Of a stretch of 64,000 bases of DNA, positions 39,291 through 47,501 are shown in pieces (the stretch's first letter is position 1; each line of letters begins with the position of its first letter). The stretch covers positions 186,001 to 250,000 of the forward strand of contig JADJBW010000001.1 in NCBI GenBank assembly GCA_016703525.1. The letters run 5' to 3'. This DNA is from Actinomycetota bacterium. GTDB lineage: Bacteria; Actinomycetota; Acidimicrobiia; Acidimicrobiales; Microtrichaceae. The notes under the pieces were generated by a model. The model made no database searches, was not told where the DNA came from, and saw only the letters and a program-made list of their open reading frames with translations. The translations under genes and the position numbers were made by a program.

Positions 39291-39611
39291 ATGATCACCC
39301 TTACCGAGTCGGCTGCGACGAAGGTTCGTCAACTGATCGACCAGGAAGGCGAGGAGAACCTCGCCTTGCGCGTCGCAGTGCGCCCCGGCGGTTGTTCCGG
39401 GTTCGCGTACGAGATGTTCTTCGATACCGACATCTCGTCCGACGACGTGGCGTCGGAATTCGACGGTGTGAAGGTGGTCGTCGATCCGGCGAGCGCACAG
39501 CTGCTCTCGGGTGCCGAGCTCGACTACAAGGACGGGCTCGAGAAGTCGGGTTTCGAGATCACCAACCCGAACGCCCAGAAGACCTGCGGGTGCGGTCAGA
39601 GCTTCAGCTGA
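39291..39611 (+). CDS. erpA: A-type iron-sulfur cluster insertion protein
   Basis: This 106-residue HesB/IscA-family protein has the three cluster-binding cysteines: C35 in GGCSGFAY and C99/C101 in CGCG. Other marks are LTESAATKVRQLI and LSGAELDYKDGLEKSGFEITNPNA. It delivers [4Fe-4S] clusters to enzymes. GGAGG lies about 10 bases before ATG 39291. Mrp is just across the gap on the other strand. Confidence 0.94.
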   Translation: MITLTESAATKVRQLIDQEGEENLALRVAVRPGGCSGFAYEMFFDTDISSDDVASEFDGVKVVVDPASAQLLSGAELDYKDGLEKSGFEITNPNAQKTCGCGQSFS

Positions 39612-39665
39612 ACGGCCTCAACCGATCCGGTCCAGCCGATTGGTGATCGGCCAGACCGACGACGG

Positions 39666-40556
39666 TCAGGCGCCGACCTTCTTGAGCGTGTCCGCCAACT
39701 CGTTGGCGTCGAAGATCGAGTCGAGCCGCGCGAGCAGGGCGCCGCTTCCATCCGCGATGAACAGCGCCGGCTCGAACGGCATGGAGAACGCGTCCACGAT
39801 GGGCGCGGGGGTCGCCTCGTCGATCGACGCGACCTTGGCGGGGTTCGCGTAGACCTCGGCGTGAATGAACGTGATGCCCGGGAACTTCGGCGCCGCTGCC
39901 TGCACCAGCCCGAGCACCGGGCCACAGATCGCCGTCTGGCAATAGGCGGGGGTCGAGACGAGCACGGCGACCGGGCTCCCCATGCCCAGCACCTCGGCCA
40001 GGTTCTTGGTGTGCAACGGGCACGGCGGGTCGGCGGTGCAGATGGGATCGACCCCGCGGTGGTCGTCCACGGTGGGGGTCGCGATCGACGGGAGCGGATC
40101 GCCGATCTGGGGGTACTTCACCTTGTCGGCGGGCCAGAACTGCACCGACGCGTCGAGCTGACGACCCTCGTAGGTCGCGACGATGTCGTAGACCCCGTCC
40201 TGATCGGTCTCGAACGGCAGCGCGAGGTACCCGCGCATCAGCCCCTCGGACCGCCCGGGCACCGTGATCGGCTCGCCGACCGGTGTGCCTTTGCGCGACA
40301 CGGTGAACGTCGCCGAGCCGGCGATCGAGTCGAGCGGCGCGCCGTCGGCGTCGGCAAGGATGAACGGCATTCGCTGCGGCCGCCCGGCGGCGAGGTACTG
40401 CTCCCCCTGAGGGAACACGGCGATCAGGCTCGTCGCCGTCGGGGTGGTGGTCGTGACGGTGCCGGTGGACGACGTCTCGTCACCGCAGGAGGTCAGGGCG
40501 GCCAGTCCGGCGGCCGCACCGCCAGCCAGCAGGGTTCGGCGACTGATCTGGCTCAT
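39666..40556 (-). CDS. Tat-exported lipoprotein with thioredoxin-like fold
   Basis: The 296-residue protein starts with a twin-arginine signal (SRRTLLAGGAAAG) and a lipobox (LTSC, Cys24), so it should be folded, exported and lipidated. A Thr-rich stretch and a beta domain (FTVSRKGTPVGEPI) follow. Then comes a thioredoxin-like domain with TPAYCQTAICGPVLGLV, where the Cys pair is C-x4-C instead of CxxC. Sco-like or peroxiredoxin-like redox action outside the membrane is inferred. ATG 40556 is set by the Tat motif. Confidence 0.78.
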   Translation of the reverse strand: MSQISRRTLLAGGAAAGLAALTSCGDETSSTGTVTTTTPTATSLIAVFPQGEQYLAAGRPQRMPFILADADGAPLDSIAGSATFTVSRKGTPVGEPITVPGRSEGLMRGYLALPFETDQDGVYDIVATYEGRQLDASVQFWPADKVKYPQIGDPLPSIATPTVDDHRGVDPICTADPPCPLHTKNLAEVLGMGSPVAVLVSTPAYCQTAICGPVLGLVQAAAPKFPGITFIHAEVYANPAKVASIDEATPAPIVDAFSMPFEPALFIADGSGALLARLDSIFDANELADTLKKVGA

Positions 40557-40618
40557 GCTCGGGAACCTATCATGTCGCCCTGCCCGAAACGGCATCAACC
40601 GGCGAACCTGGAGCGTGG

Positions 40619-42199
40619 ATGAGCGGCGTGCGATTCGAGTTGAACGGCACCGACGTTGAGGTCGAGGGGTCGGGCTCGTTGCTCGATGCACTCCGAGAGG
40701 AACTCGGGGTTCGATCGGTCAAGGACGGGTGCGCTCCGCAGGGGCAGTGCGGGTGCTGCACCGTTCTCGTCGACGGCGCGCCGCGGGTGAGCTGCGTGAC
40801 GCCCGTGCGGCGTGTCGCCGGCCGCAGGGTGACGACCGTCGACGGACTCGACACCGAGACCGCCGACGTGTGGGCCGATGCGATGGTGGGGTGCGGCGCC
40901 AGCCAGTGCGGCTTCTGCACCCCCGGGATCGTCATGCGCCTCGAAGGCCTTCGGCGGAGTGGCAAGCCGATGGACACCCCGGCGATCGAGCGGGCGTTGG
41001 CGGCACACGTGTGTCGGTGCACCGGATGGCTCGGCATCGTCGAGGCCGCCGAGTGCGTCGCGAGCGGGACGTCGTGCGCAGCGACCGGGGGCGAACGCGA
41101 CCTTGACGCGGCCGCGACCCGGGCGACGATCGAGGGCGGCCCGCAACGGGTCGACGCGGCGGTCGTGCTCGGAGGCGTGGTGTACGGCGATGACGACGCG
41201 CCGTCCGACGCGCTCGTCGCCGTACCCGATGCGCTCGGCGACTACCACGTGGCCGAATCGCTCGACGCCGCTCGCCGCGCCGCCGGGCTCGTGCAGGGCC
41301 GCAACACCACGGTCGCGCCGTCGGCGCCGATCGAGTGCCCCGACGGCGACTGGGCGGTCGTCTTGCAGACCGGCTGGGTGGAACCCGCGTACCTCGAAAC
41401 TGATTCGGCCTGGTGCGCGCCGGGGGGCGCGCCGTCGGACCCGCTTGCGAATGCAGGGGCGTTCGGAGGGAAGACGCGGAGCCCTGTCGGCGACGACGCG
41501 CGTCGCCTGGCCGATGAACACGGCCGTGCGGTGCGGGTCCGCTGGAGCCGGGAACACGTCGTGCGACACGGTCCGAAACGGCCACCGATGGCGATCGCGC
41601 TGCGCTCCGACGGCACGGGTGTGGTGCGGGTGGCGCGCACCGCCGGCATCGCGGCGGCACTTCGTCGGGTGGCCGACGACGTGGTGATCGACGAGGTCGA
41701 CCTCGCCGGCCCCCCGACCTCGGCGGACCTCCGCGGCGCCGGCTGGGCGGAGCTGGCGATCGCTCGCGCCGCCCTGTCGACCCCACCGGGCGCGCCGGTC
41801 ACGATCACCGCGCCCGACGGGGCCACCGCGACGGCGACCGTGACGAACCCCGGATCGGACGCGGCCGCCATCGAGGTGCGCGTCGCATGCGGCCGACCGC
41901 TCGACCCGACGGTGCTGCGCAGCTACTGCATCGGCGCGGCCCATCAAGCGGTCGGGTGGGTGACCTCGGAGGGGTTGGCCGTCGCCGCGGACGGGACGGT
42001 CGGCGACCTGACGATCCGCTCCTTCGGGATCGTGCGTCCGGCCGACATGCCGGCCGTCGCGGTGCAGATCGCCGACGACGACAGCGACCCGGTCCGCGGG
42101 TCGGACGCGGTCTTCGCCGCGGTCGCCGCTGCGGTCTGGATCGCTCAGGGCCTTCCGCCGACCTGGCCGACGGGTCGACCCCTACACTCCGACGCATGA
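40619..42199 (+). CDS. Compact molybdenum-hydroxylase-like fusion (CoxS-type 2Fe-2S domain plus shortened CoxL-type part)
   Basis: Residues 1-150 are a complete CoxS/XdhC-type [2Fe-2S] domain: C38, C44, C46, C47 and C59 (PQGQCGCCTVLVDG), then C92, C97, C100 (GASQCGFCTPG) and C132/C134 (CRCTGW). The remaining 370 or so residues have pieces of the large molybdopterin subunit (NAGAFGGK, IRSFGIVRPADMPAVAV). However, the whole is 526 residues where the large subunit alone is about 780. The Gly-Glu motif with the catalytic Glu appears as VRGSDAV. It may be a redox or scaffold protein rather than a hydroxylase. Its stop overlaps RidA (ATGA). Confidence 0.7.
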   Translation: MSGVRFELNGTDVEVEGSGSLLDALREELGVRSVKDGCAPQGQCGCCTVLVDGAPRVSCVTPVRRVAGRRVTTVDGLDTETADVWADAMVGCGASQCGFCTPGIVMRLEGLRRSGKPMDTPAIERALAAHVCRCTGWLGIVEAAECVASGTSCAATGGERDLDAAATRATIEGGPQRVDAAVVLGGVVYGDDDAPSDALVAVPDALGDYHVAESLDAARRAAGLVQGRNTTVAPSAPIECPDGDWAVVLQTGWVEPAYLETDSAWCAPGGAPSDPLANAGAFGGKTRSPVGDDARRLADEHGRAVRVRWSREHVVRHGPKRPPMAIALRSDGTGVVRVARTAGIAAALRRVADDVVIDEVDLAGPPTSADLRGAGWAELAIARAALSTPPGAPVTITAPDGATATATVTNPGSDAAAIEVRVACGRPLDPTVLRSYCIGAAHQAVGWVTSEGLAVAADGTVGDLTIRSFGIVRPADMPAVAVQIADDDSDPVRGSDAVFAAVAAAVWIAQGLPPTWPTGRPLHSDA

Positions 42200-42543
42200 G
42201 CGCACCTGTGGGTCCCTACACGCCGGTCGTTCGCGCCGGCGACCTCGTGTTCGTGTCGGGTCAGCTCGGCCTGACCCCGGCCGGCCTCGTCGACGGCACC
42301 GCCGCCCAGTTGCAGACGGCCATCTCGAACCTCGCCACCCTGCTCGACGCTCACGGCCTGCACCTCGATCAGGTGGTCAAGACCACGGTGTTCCTCGTCG
42401 ACATGGACGACTACGCCGTCATGAACGAGGTCTACTGCGAGGGTTTCGGCGATCACCGGCCCGCCCGTTCCGCCGTTGCGGTCGCAGCGCTTCCGCTCGG
42501 AGCGCGGGTCGAGATCGAGGCCGTGGTGCACGCGCCGGCGTGA
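42196..42543 (+). CDS. RidA family protein
   Basis: This 115-residue protein fits the RidA/YjgF family, which hydrolyses reactive enamines and imines from amino-acid metabolism. VGPYTPVVRAGDLVFVSGQLG, DQVVKTTVFLVDMDDYAVMNEVY, the RSAVAVAALPLGARVEIE segment with the conserved Arg, and the closing EIEAVVH are all present. The start overlaps the fusion gene by 4 bases, so both are coupled. Confidence 0.92.
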   Translation: MSAPVGPYTPVVRAGDLVFVSGQLGLTPAGLVDGTAAQLQTAISNLATLLDAHGLHLDQVVKTTVFLVDMDDYAVMNEVYCEGFGDHRPARSAVAVAALPLGARVEIEAVVHAPA

Positions 42544-42616
42544 CCGACTCTCCCGCCGCGAATCGCGGGCGCCGGAAGGTTGCCGCGACGCCCGCACGGC
42601 GGGCAGGATGGTGGCC

Positions 42617-42775
42617 ATGATCGGCCCGATCCTCGTCGTTATTGCCCTGCTCGTCGTCATCCCCGTTGGGGTGATCATGAGCGGCGGCGTGCTCGCCGGT
42701 GTCATCGCCCACTTCCTGCGCGTCGACGTCGACACGACCCACGAGGGATCCGAGCTGATCAACCTCAACGGCTGA
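42617..42775 (+). CDS. Small membrane protein
   Basis: A 52-residue protein made of one or two hydrophobic helices (GPILVVIALLVVIPVGVIMSGGVLAGVIAHFL) and a short polar end (DTTHEGSELINLNG). Such small proteins are common beside RidA and regulators in this group, but no function is known. AGGATGG lies before ATG 42617; ATG 42608 is a possible earlier start. Confidence 0.6.
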   Translation: MIGPILVVIALLVVIPVGVIMSGGVLAGVIAHFLRVDVDTTHEGSELINLNG

Positions 42776-42831
42776 TCGGGCCCGAACGGCTCGCCGCCGT
42801 CTCGGCTCGCCGCCGTCTCGATCGGCGGGCT

Positions 42832-43500
42832 TCAGCCCCAGCGGCTCTCGCCGAACCGGTAGCCGACCGACCGCACGGTCGAGATCAGCGCGGCGTGCTC
42901 CTCGCCGAGCTTGGCTCGCAGGCGTCGAATGTGAACGTCGACCGTCCGGGCGCCGCCGTAGTACTCGTAGCCCCACACCCGGCTGAGCAGCGTCTCGCGC
43001 GTGAACACGCGGCCGGGGCTCTGGGCGAGGAACTTGAGGAGCTCGTACTCCATGTAGGTCAGGTCGAGGGGGCGACCCTCGATCGACGCCTGATAGGTCT
43101 CCACGTTGAGGATGAGCGCGTCGTACACGATCGTGTCGCTGTCATCGAGCACGAGCCCCTGGCGCGACAGCAGGTGCGCGAGCCGGGCCTCGAACTCCAC
43201 CGGGTGGAACGGCGCGACGCAGAAGTCGTCGAACAGTTCGTGGTGGCCGGCGAGGTCGGTGAGCTGCGATCCGCGGACGACGAGCAGCACGGGTGCGACC
43301 GCCAGGTCGGCGCGTCGGAGCAACCGCAGGAACGAGGCGGCGGCGCTGAAGTCGCCGGAGGCATCGACGACCGCACCGCTCCAGGTGCCGGCGGTGGCGG
43401 TCGACTCATCGCCCGCGGCCGACCACGAATACCCAGCAAGCTCGATCCCGCGAACGACGTCGTCCGGGGGAGCGTCAGGCCAACACAACAGCGGTTCCAC
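42832..43500 (-). CDS. glnR: GlnR-like orphan OmpR-family regulator
   Basis: The 222 residues follow the actinobacterial GlnR pattern. A receiver-like N-terminal domain has a single pocket Asp (AVVDASGDF) and no full acidic triad. It is followed by a winged-helix domain: LDLTYMEYELLKFLAQSPGRVFTRETLL, VWGYEYYGGARTVDVHIRRLRAKLG and RSVGYRF. GlnR controls nitrogen assimilation genes, including glnA and glnII. It lies three bases after glnA on the same strand and next to divergent glnII, so it probably regulates its own neighbours. Confidence 0.85.
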   Translation of the reverse strand: MEPLLCWPDAPPDDVVRGIELAGYSWSAAGDESTATAGTWSGAVVDASGDFSAAASFLRLLRRADLAVAPVLLVVRGSQLTDLAGHHELFDDFCVAPFHPVEFEARLAHLLSRQGLVLDDSDTIVYDALILNVETYQASIEGRPLDLTYMEYELLKFLAQSPGRVFTRETLLSRVWGYEYYGGARTVDVHIRRLRAKLGEEHAALISTVRSVGYRFGESRWG

Positions 43501-43503
43501 GGC

Positions 43504-44838
43504 TCACCAACGCGACAGGTAGCGATCGAGTTCGAACTGACTGACGTGCGCCTTGTACTCGGCCCACTCGGCGCGCTTGTTGCGCAGGAACCATTCGAAG
43601 ATGTGCTCGCCGAGGGCCTCGCGCACCAGGGTCGACTGCTCCATCCGATCGAGTGCCTCGGCAAGCGACGCGGGCAGCAACTCGGTGTTGTCGATCGTTG
43701 CGGATACAGCCGGGTCGAACAGGTTGGTGGTGGCCTCGGGCGGCAGCTCGTAGCCGCCCTCGATGCCCGCGAGGCCCGCAGCGAGGATGACCGAGAACGC
43801 CAGGTACGGGTTGCAGGCCGGGTCGATCGCCCGGTATTCGATCCGGGTGGCGACCGGCTCCTTGCCCCGCTTCGCGATCGGCACGCGCACGAGCGCCGAG
43901 CGATTGTTGCGCGCCCACGAAACGTGCACGGGAGCCTCGAACCCCGACACGAGTCGCTTGTAGCTGTTGACGAGCTGATTGGTCACGGCGGTGATCTCGG
44001 GCGAATGATGCAGCAGGCCGGCCACGAACTGCTGCGCCGTCGTGGACAGCCCCGAGGGGTGCTCGGGGTCGTAGAAGGCGTTCGTCTCGCCGGCAAAGAG
44101 CGACAGGTGGGTGTGCATGCCCGACCCCTGCACCCCGGCCATCGGCTTGGGCATGAACGTCGCGTGCACCCCGTGCGCCAGGGCCACCTCGCGCACGATG
44201 AGGCGCAACGTCATGAGGTTGTCGGCCATGGTCAACGCGTCGGTGTAGCGGAGATCGATCTCGTGCTGCGACGGCGCGTCCTCGTGGAAGGAGTACTCGA
44301 CCGGTATCCCTGTCGCCTCGAGCCGCTGGATCGTCTCGCGCCGGATGTCGGAGCTGGCGTCGAAGGTCGTGAGATCGAAGTACGACGCCTGGTCGAGCGG
44401 GGTCGGACCTGAACGCGGGTCATCGGAGCGGAAGTAGAAGAACTCGACCTCGGGCGCGCACATCAGCTCGAACCCCGCGTCGCGCGCTCGGTTGAGGTTG
44501 CGCCTCAACACCTGGCGCGGATCGCCCTCGAACGGCGAGCCGTCGAGGTTCACGAGATCGCAGAACATGCGGGCGCTCATCTCACCGCCCTCGTCCCAGC
44601 GCATCAGCTGGAAGCTCGATGCGTCGGGAACGGCGAGCACGTCGCTCTCCTGGACGCGGCTGAACCCGTCGATGGCGGACCCGTCGAACTGCACGCCCTC
44701 GTCGAACGCGGTGTCGAGCTCGACCGGAGAGATCGCGACGGACTTGAGGTGACCGAGCACATCGCAGAACCAGAGCCGAGCGAGTCGGACCTTGCGTTCC
44801 TCGACGGTGCGGAGCACGTACGACTGGCGCGAATCCAT
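43504..44838 (-). CDS. glnA: Glutamine synthetase type I (GSI-alpha-like)
   Basis: GlnA joins ammonia to glutamate with ATP. The 444 residues show VQFDGSAIDGF, CAPEVEFFYF, EYSFHEDAPSQHEID, PKPMAGVQGSGMHTHLSL and NNRSALVRVP. The position of the adenylylation Tyr (NLYDLPPEE in E. coli) reads NLFDPAV, so Phe replaces Tyr and GlnE-type control should not work. That fits a GlnA2-like alpha form. It precedes the GlnR-like gene and is divergent from glnII. Confidence 0.9.
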   Translation of the reverse strand: MDSRQSYVLRTVEERKVRLARLWFCDVLGHLKSVAISPVELDTAFDEGVQFDGSAIDGFSRVQESDVLAVPDASSFQLMRWDEGGEMSARMFCDLVNLDGSPFEGDPRQVLRRNLNRARDAGFELMCAPEVEFFYFRSDDPRSGPTPLDQASYFDLTTFDASSDIRRETIQRLEATGIPVEYSFHEDAPSQHEIDLRYTDALTMADNLMTLRLIVREVALAHGVHATFMPKPMAGVQGSGMHTHLSLFAGETNAFYDPEHPSGLSTTAQQFVAGLLHHSPEITAVTNQLVNSYKRLVSGFEAPVHVSWARNNRSALVRVPIAKRGKEPVATRIEYRAIDPACNPYLAFSVILAAGLAGIEGGYELPPEATTNLFDPAVSATIDNTELLPASLAEALDRMEQSTLVREALGEHIFEWFLRNKRAEWAEYKAHVSQFELDRYLSRW

Positions 44839-44888
44839 GTCCCTACCTTGGCGGATGTGTCGCCGTTCGCGCGAACTCGCACCCGCCA

Positions 44889-44927
44889 GTTCACAGAGCG
44901 TTCACATTGGGGCAACGGCTCAGAAAT
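44889..44927 (+). promoter_or_regulatory. 11-bp periodic site between glnA and glnII (GlnR/PhoP-like box)
   Basis: Four five-base elements each separated by six bases lie here: TTCAC (44890), TTCAC (44901), GCAAC (44912) and GAAAT (44923). GTTCAC occurs twice 11 bases apart. GlnR boxes have alternating GTNAC and GAAAC elements spaced by 6 bases, and PhoP boxes repeat GTTCACC every 11 bases. The location between two glutamine synthetase genes makes it a good operator candidate. Confidence 0.6.
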
Positions 44928-45051
44928 GCCGTAGCTTCAGCGTTGGCGACGGCTCCGCTCCGGCGTGCTCCTTGTGGCGTGTTCCGGGCGGTTCCGAGCA
45001 CCAACCACAACCATCGCGTCGGCCGATGGCCGTCGCTCACAACAGAGGGTG

Positions 45052-46071
45052 ATGTCCATGCCGTACAGGGCTGAATACATCTGGATCGATGGCACGGAGC
45101 CAACAGCGCAGATGCGCTCGAAGACCAAGATCCTCGCCGTCGGTGAATCGCCGGGGATCTGGGGGTTCGACGGCTCGTCGACCAACCAGGCGCCGGGGTC
45201 CAACTCGGATTGCGTGCTGAATCCGGTGTTCCAGTGCCCGGACCCGATCCGAGGTGGCGACGACATCCTGGTGCTGTGCGAGGTGCTCCTTCCCGGAACG
45301 CTCGAGCCGCACGTCACCAACCACCGCGCCGCGTGCGTTGCGGCCGCCGAGACCTACGCCGACCAAGAGCCGCTCTTCGGCCTCGAGCAGGAATACACCT
45401 TCTTCAAGCACGGCCGGCCGCTCGGCTGGCCCGACTCCGGCGTCTACTACCCGGCGCCGCAGGGCCCCTACTACTGCGGTATCGGCGCGACCGAGATCTC
45501 GGGCCGCGACATCGTCGAGGCCCACACCACCGCCTGCATGCAGGCGGGCCTGGGCATCTCGGGCACCAACGCCGAGGTCATGTTGGGCCAGTGGGAATTC
45601 CAGGTCGGCCCGCTCGGCACGGTCGAGGTCGCCGACCATCTGTGGACGGCGCGGTACCTGCTGTACCGCATCGCCGAGGACCACGGTGTCGACGCGTCGA
45701 TCTCGGCCAAGCCGATCAAGGGTGACTGGAACGGCGCCGGCTGCCACACCAACTTCTCCACGAACAAGATGCGCGAGAACTACGACGCGATCATCGCCGC
45801 GTGCGAGGCGCTGGGCGGAGAGGGCGTTCCCGAGCGGCACCTCGAGGGCTACGGCCACGGCTACGAGGAGCGGCTGACCGGTCTTCACGAGACGGCGCAC
45901 TTCAGCGAGTACCGCTACGGCGTGTCCGACCGCGGCGCCTCGGTGCGTATTCCGTGGCAGGTCGCTCAGGAGCAGAAGGGTTACATCGAGGATCGTCGGC
46001 CGAACGCGAACATCGACCCGTACGTCGTGACGCGCTTGATCACCGAGACCTGCTGCGCCGCGATGGCGTGA
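45052..46071 (+). CDS. glnII: Glutamine synthetase type II
   Basis: This 339-residue enzyme is of the short, eukaryote-like GSII class. YRAEYIWIDGTEPT, GIWGFDGSSTNQAPG, FGLEQEYTFF, ACMQAGLGISGTNAEVMLGQWEFQ and WNGAGCHTNFST are the family signatures. Two ATGs six bases apart (45052 and 45058) could start it; AGAGGGTG lies just upstream. GSII is not controlled by adenylylation. It is divergent from glnA, with the periodic site between them. Confidence 0.93.
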   Translation: MSMPYRAEYIWIDGTEPTAQMRSKTKILAVGESPGIWGFDGSSTNQAPGSNSDCVLNPVFQCPDPIRGGDDILVLCEVLLPGTLEPHVTNHRAACVAAAETYADQEPLFGLEQEYTFFKHGRPLGWPDSGVYYPAPQGPYYCGIGATEISGRDIVEAHTTACMQAGLGISGTNAEVMLGQWEFQVGPLGTVEVADHLWTARYLLYRIAEDHGVDASISAKPIKGDWNGAGCHTNFSTNKMRENYDAIIAACEALGGEGVPERHLEGYGHGYEERLTGLHETAHFSEYRYGVSDRGASVRIPWQVAQEQKGYIEDRRPNANIDPYVVTRLITETCCAAMA

Positions 46072-46125
46072 CGGCCCGGCCGAGGCCGTCCGTTCGGCGG
46101 GCCGGCCCGGGCTCGGTACGTTCTT

Positions 46126-46158
46126 GTGAGGTCCGCGAGCTCAGCTCGCGGACCTCAC
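46126..46158. terminator. Strong bidirectional terminator overlapping the marR stop
   Basis: A perfect 16-bp inverted repeat (arms 46126-46141 and 46143-46158) has a single central base. It lies between glnII and the convergent MarR gene, and its arms include the MarR stop codon and its last codons. Confidence 0.75.
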
Positions 46159-46662
46159 CGCGTTCGGCGGGGCAGTGCTCGTCGACGCCGAGCGATCCAT
46201 CTCGTCCTCGCTCACCGCGCTGATGCGGGCCAGTGCGTGCGACAGCGCTTCGACGCCGTCCACGCCGAGCGGCGTGACGAAATGGTCGCGGACGGCGGCA
46301 ACGTGGATCGGCGCAGCGGCCTCGAGTCGCTCCATGCCGTAGGCGGTGAGCACGGCGTTGACGCCGCGGCGATCGTCGCCGCAACGCTCGCGGGTCACGT
46401 ATCCGGTGCGGATCATCGTGTCGAAGCGTCGCGTGAGCCCGCTCGGCGTAAGTGAGCACTTCGCGGCGAGCTCGTTCATTCGCATCGACCGCTGCTCGGC
46501 CTCGGACAGGTGCACCAAGACTTCATATTCAGCCAGGCTCAGGCCGGTCCGCTCGATGAGTTCGTCGTTCAGCGCCGTCATGAGACGGCTGTGAACGCTC
46601 AGAAACGCCCGCCAGGCACCGGACTCGACGTTGTTCAGCCAGAGATCCCCAAGTTCCTGCAT
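46141..46662 (-). CDS. MarR-family transcriptional regulator
   Basis: The 173 residues fit MarR: helices before and after the winged helix, with LSLAEYEVLVHLSEAEQRSMRMNELAAKCSLTPSGLTRRFDTMIRTGYVTRE as the DNA-binding part, and the wing ERCGDDRRGVNAVLT. The ligand is unknown. The gene is convergent with glnII and shares its hairpin terminator. The target may be its own operon or the divergent gene at 46711, 48 bases away. Confidence 0.88.
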   Translation of the reverse strand: MQELGDLWLNNVESGAWRAFLSVHSRLMTALNDELIERTGLSLAEYEVLVHLSEAEQRSMRMNELAAKCSLTPSGLTRRFDTMIRTGYVTRERCGDDRRGVNAVLTAYGMERLEAAAPIHVAAVRDHFVTPLGVDGVEALSHALARISAVSEDEMDRSASTSTAPPNAVRSAS

Positions 46663-46710
46663 GGCACCTGACCCTATCGGTTCGTTGTCGTCGCAGACAG
46701 AGGGTGTTGT

Positions 46711-47415
46711 GTGGATCGCGCCTGGGCCGAATGGCCGATCTTCGCGGCCTGCGGGATGAAATCACCCGAGATCGCGCGTCGTCGCGGCGCCGCACCCGGT
46801 GCGATGGATACGCTGCCCGCCGTGGTCGTTCCTGCCGCAGATCCGACGTTGTCGACCGCCCCGGTCGCCGCTCCGCTCACGATCGAGCAGTCCATGCGAC
46901 ATCTCGGTGCGCTCGTGGGGATCGAGCGAACGTGTTTCGAGATTGTTGGGCGTTGGACACTCGACATCGAGGCCGCCGACCCGCGGATCGCCGCCTCCAC
47001 AGTCGCTCGCCATCACGCCTGGCGTGCGGGACAGCTCCGTGAGCGGCTGCCCCGCGAGGGTCCCTTCGCCGCCGATGTCGTGATCGGCGCACCCCGCGCG
47101 TGGTTGCGGGTGTTCGACGACTTGGCTCGTTTCGGCGACGTCTCCCTGCGGGCGTACGCGCATGTCGTGGTGCCGCGCCTTGCCCTCGGCTACCGGGCGC
47201 ACCTGCGCCGGAGCACCGGCCCGGCCGATCATGAGGTCGCCCGAACCCTCGCCGCCTGCCTCGCCGATCTGCAACAGGACCGCCTCGATGTCGATGCGAT
47301 CGCACTCGAAGCAGGCTCCGACGCTGCAGCGCCGACCGACGGACGTTCGCTCGCCACCCGGGGCGGACTGCTGATCGGCGAGCCACCCGTTGACGGGCGG
47401 CCGGCTGCCTTCTAG
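46711..47415 (+). CDS. Hypothetical helical protein
   Basis: I do not recognise this 234-residue protein. After a Pro/Ala-rich start it is mostly helical. FEIVGRWTLDIEAADPRIAASTVARHHAWRAGQLRERLPRE has Glu and His spaced as in ferritin-like bundles, but metal ligands are not proved. GTG 46711 has AGAGGG in front; ATG 46804 is an alternative. It is divergent from the MarR gene and lies before the Tad operon, with a gap of 86 bases. Confidence 0.45.
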   Translation: MDRAWAEWPIFAACGMKSPEIARRRGAAPGAMDTLPAVVVPAADPTLSTAPVAAPLTIEQSMRHLGALVGIERTCFEIVGRWTLDIEAADPRIAASTVARHHAWRAGQLRERLPREGPFAADVVIGAPRAWLRVFDDLARFGDVSLRAYAHVVVPRLALGYRAHLRRSTGPADHEVARTLAACLADLQQDRLDVDAIALEAGSDAAAPTDGRSLATRGGLLIGEPPVDGRPAAF

Positions 47416-47501
47416 GTTGGTTTCCGGCCTCCGCCGGTGACTTCCCCTCCACTGGTTGACCGCACGTCGTTCGTGCGAGTCCCGTTCCTGTTGGAGGATT
47501 C

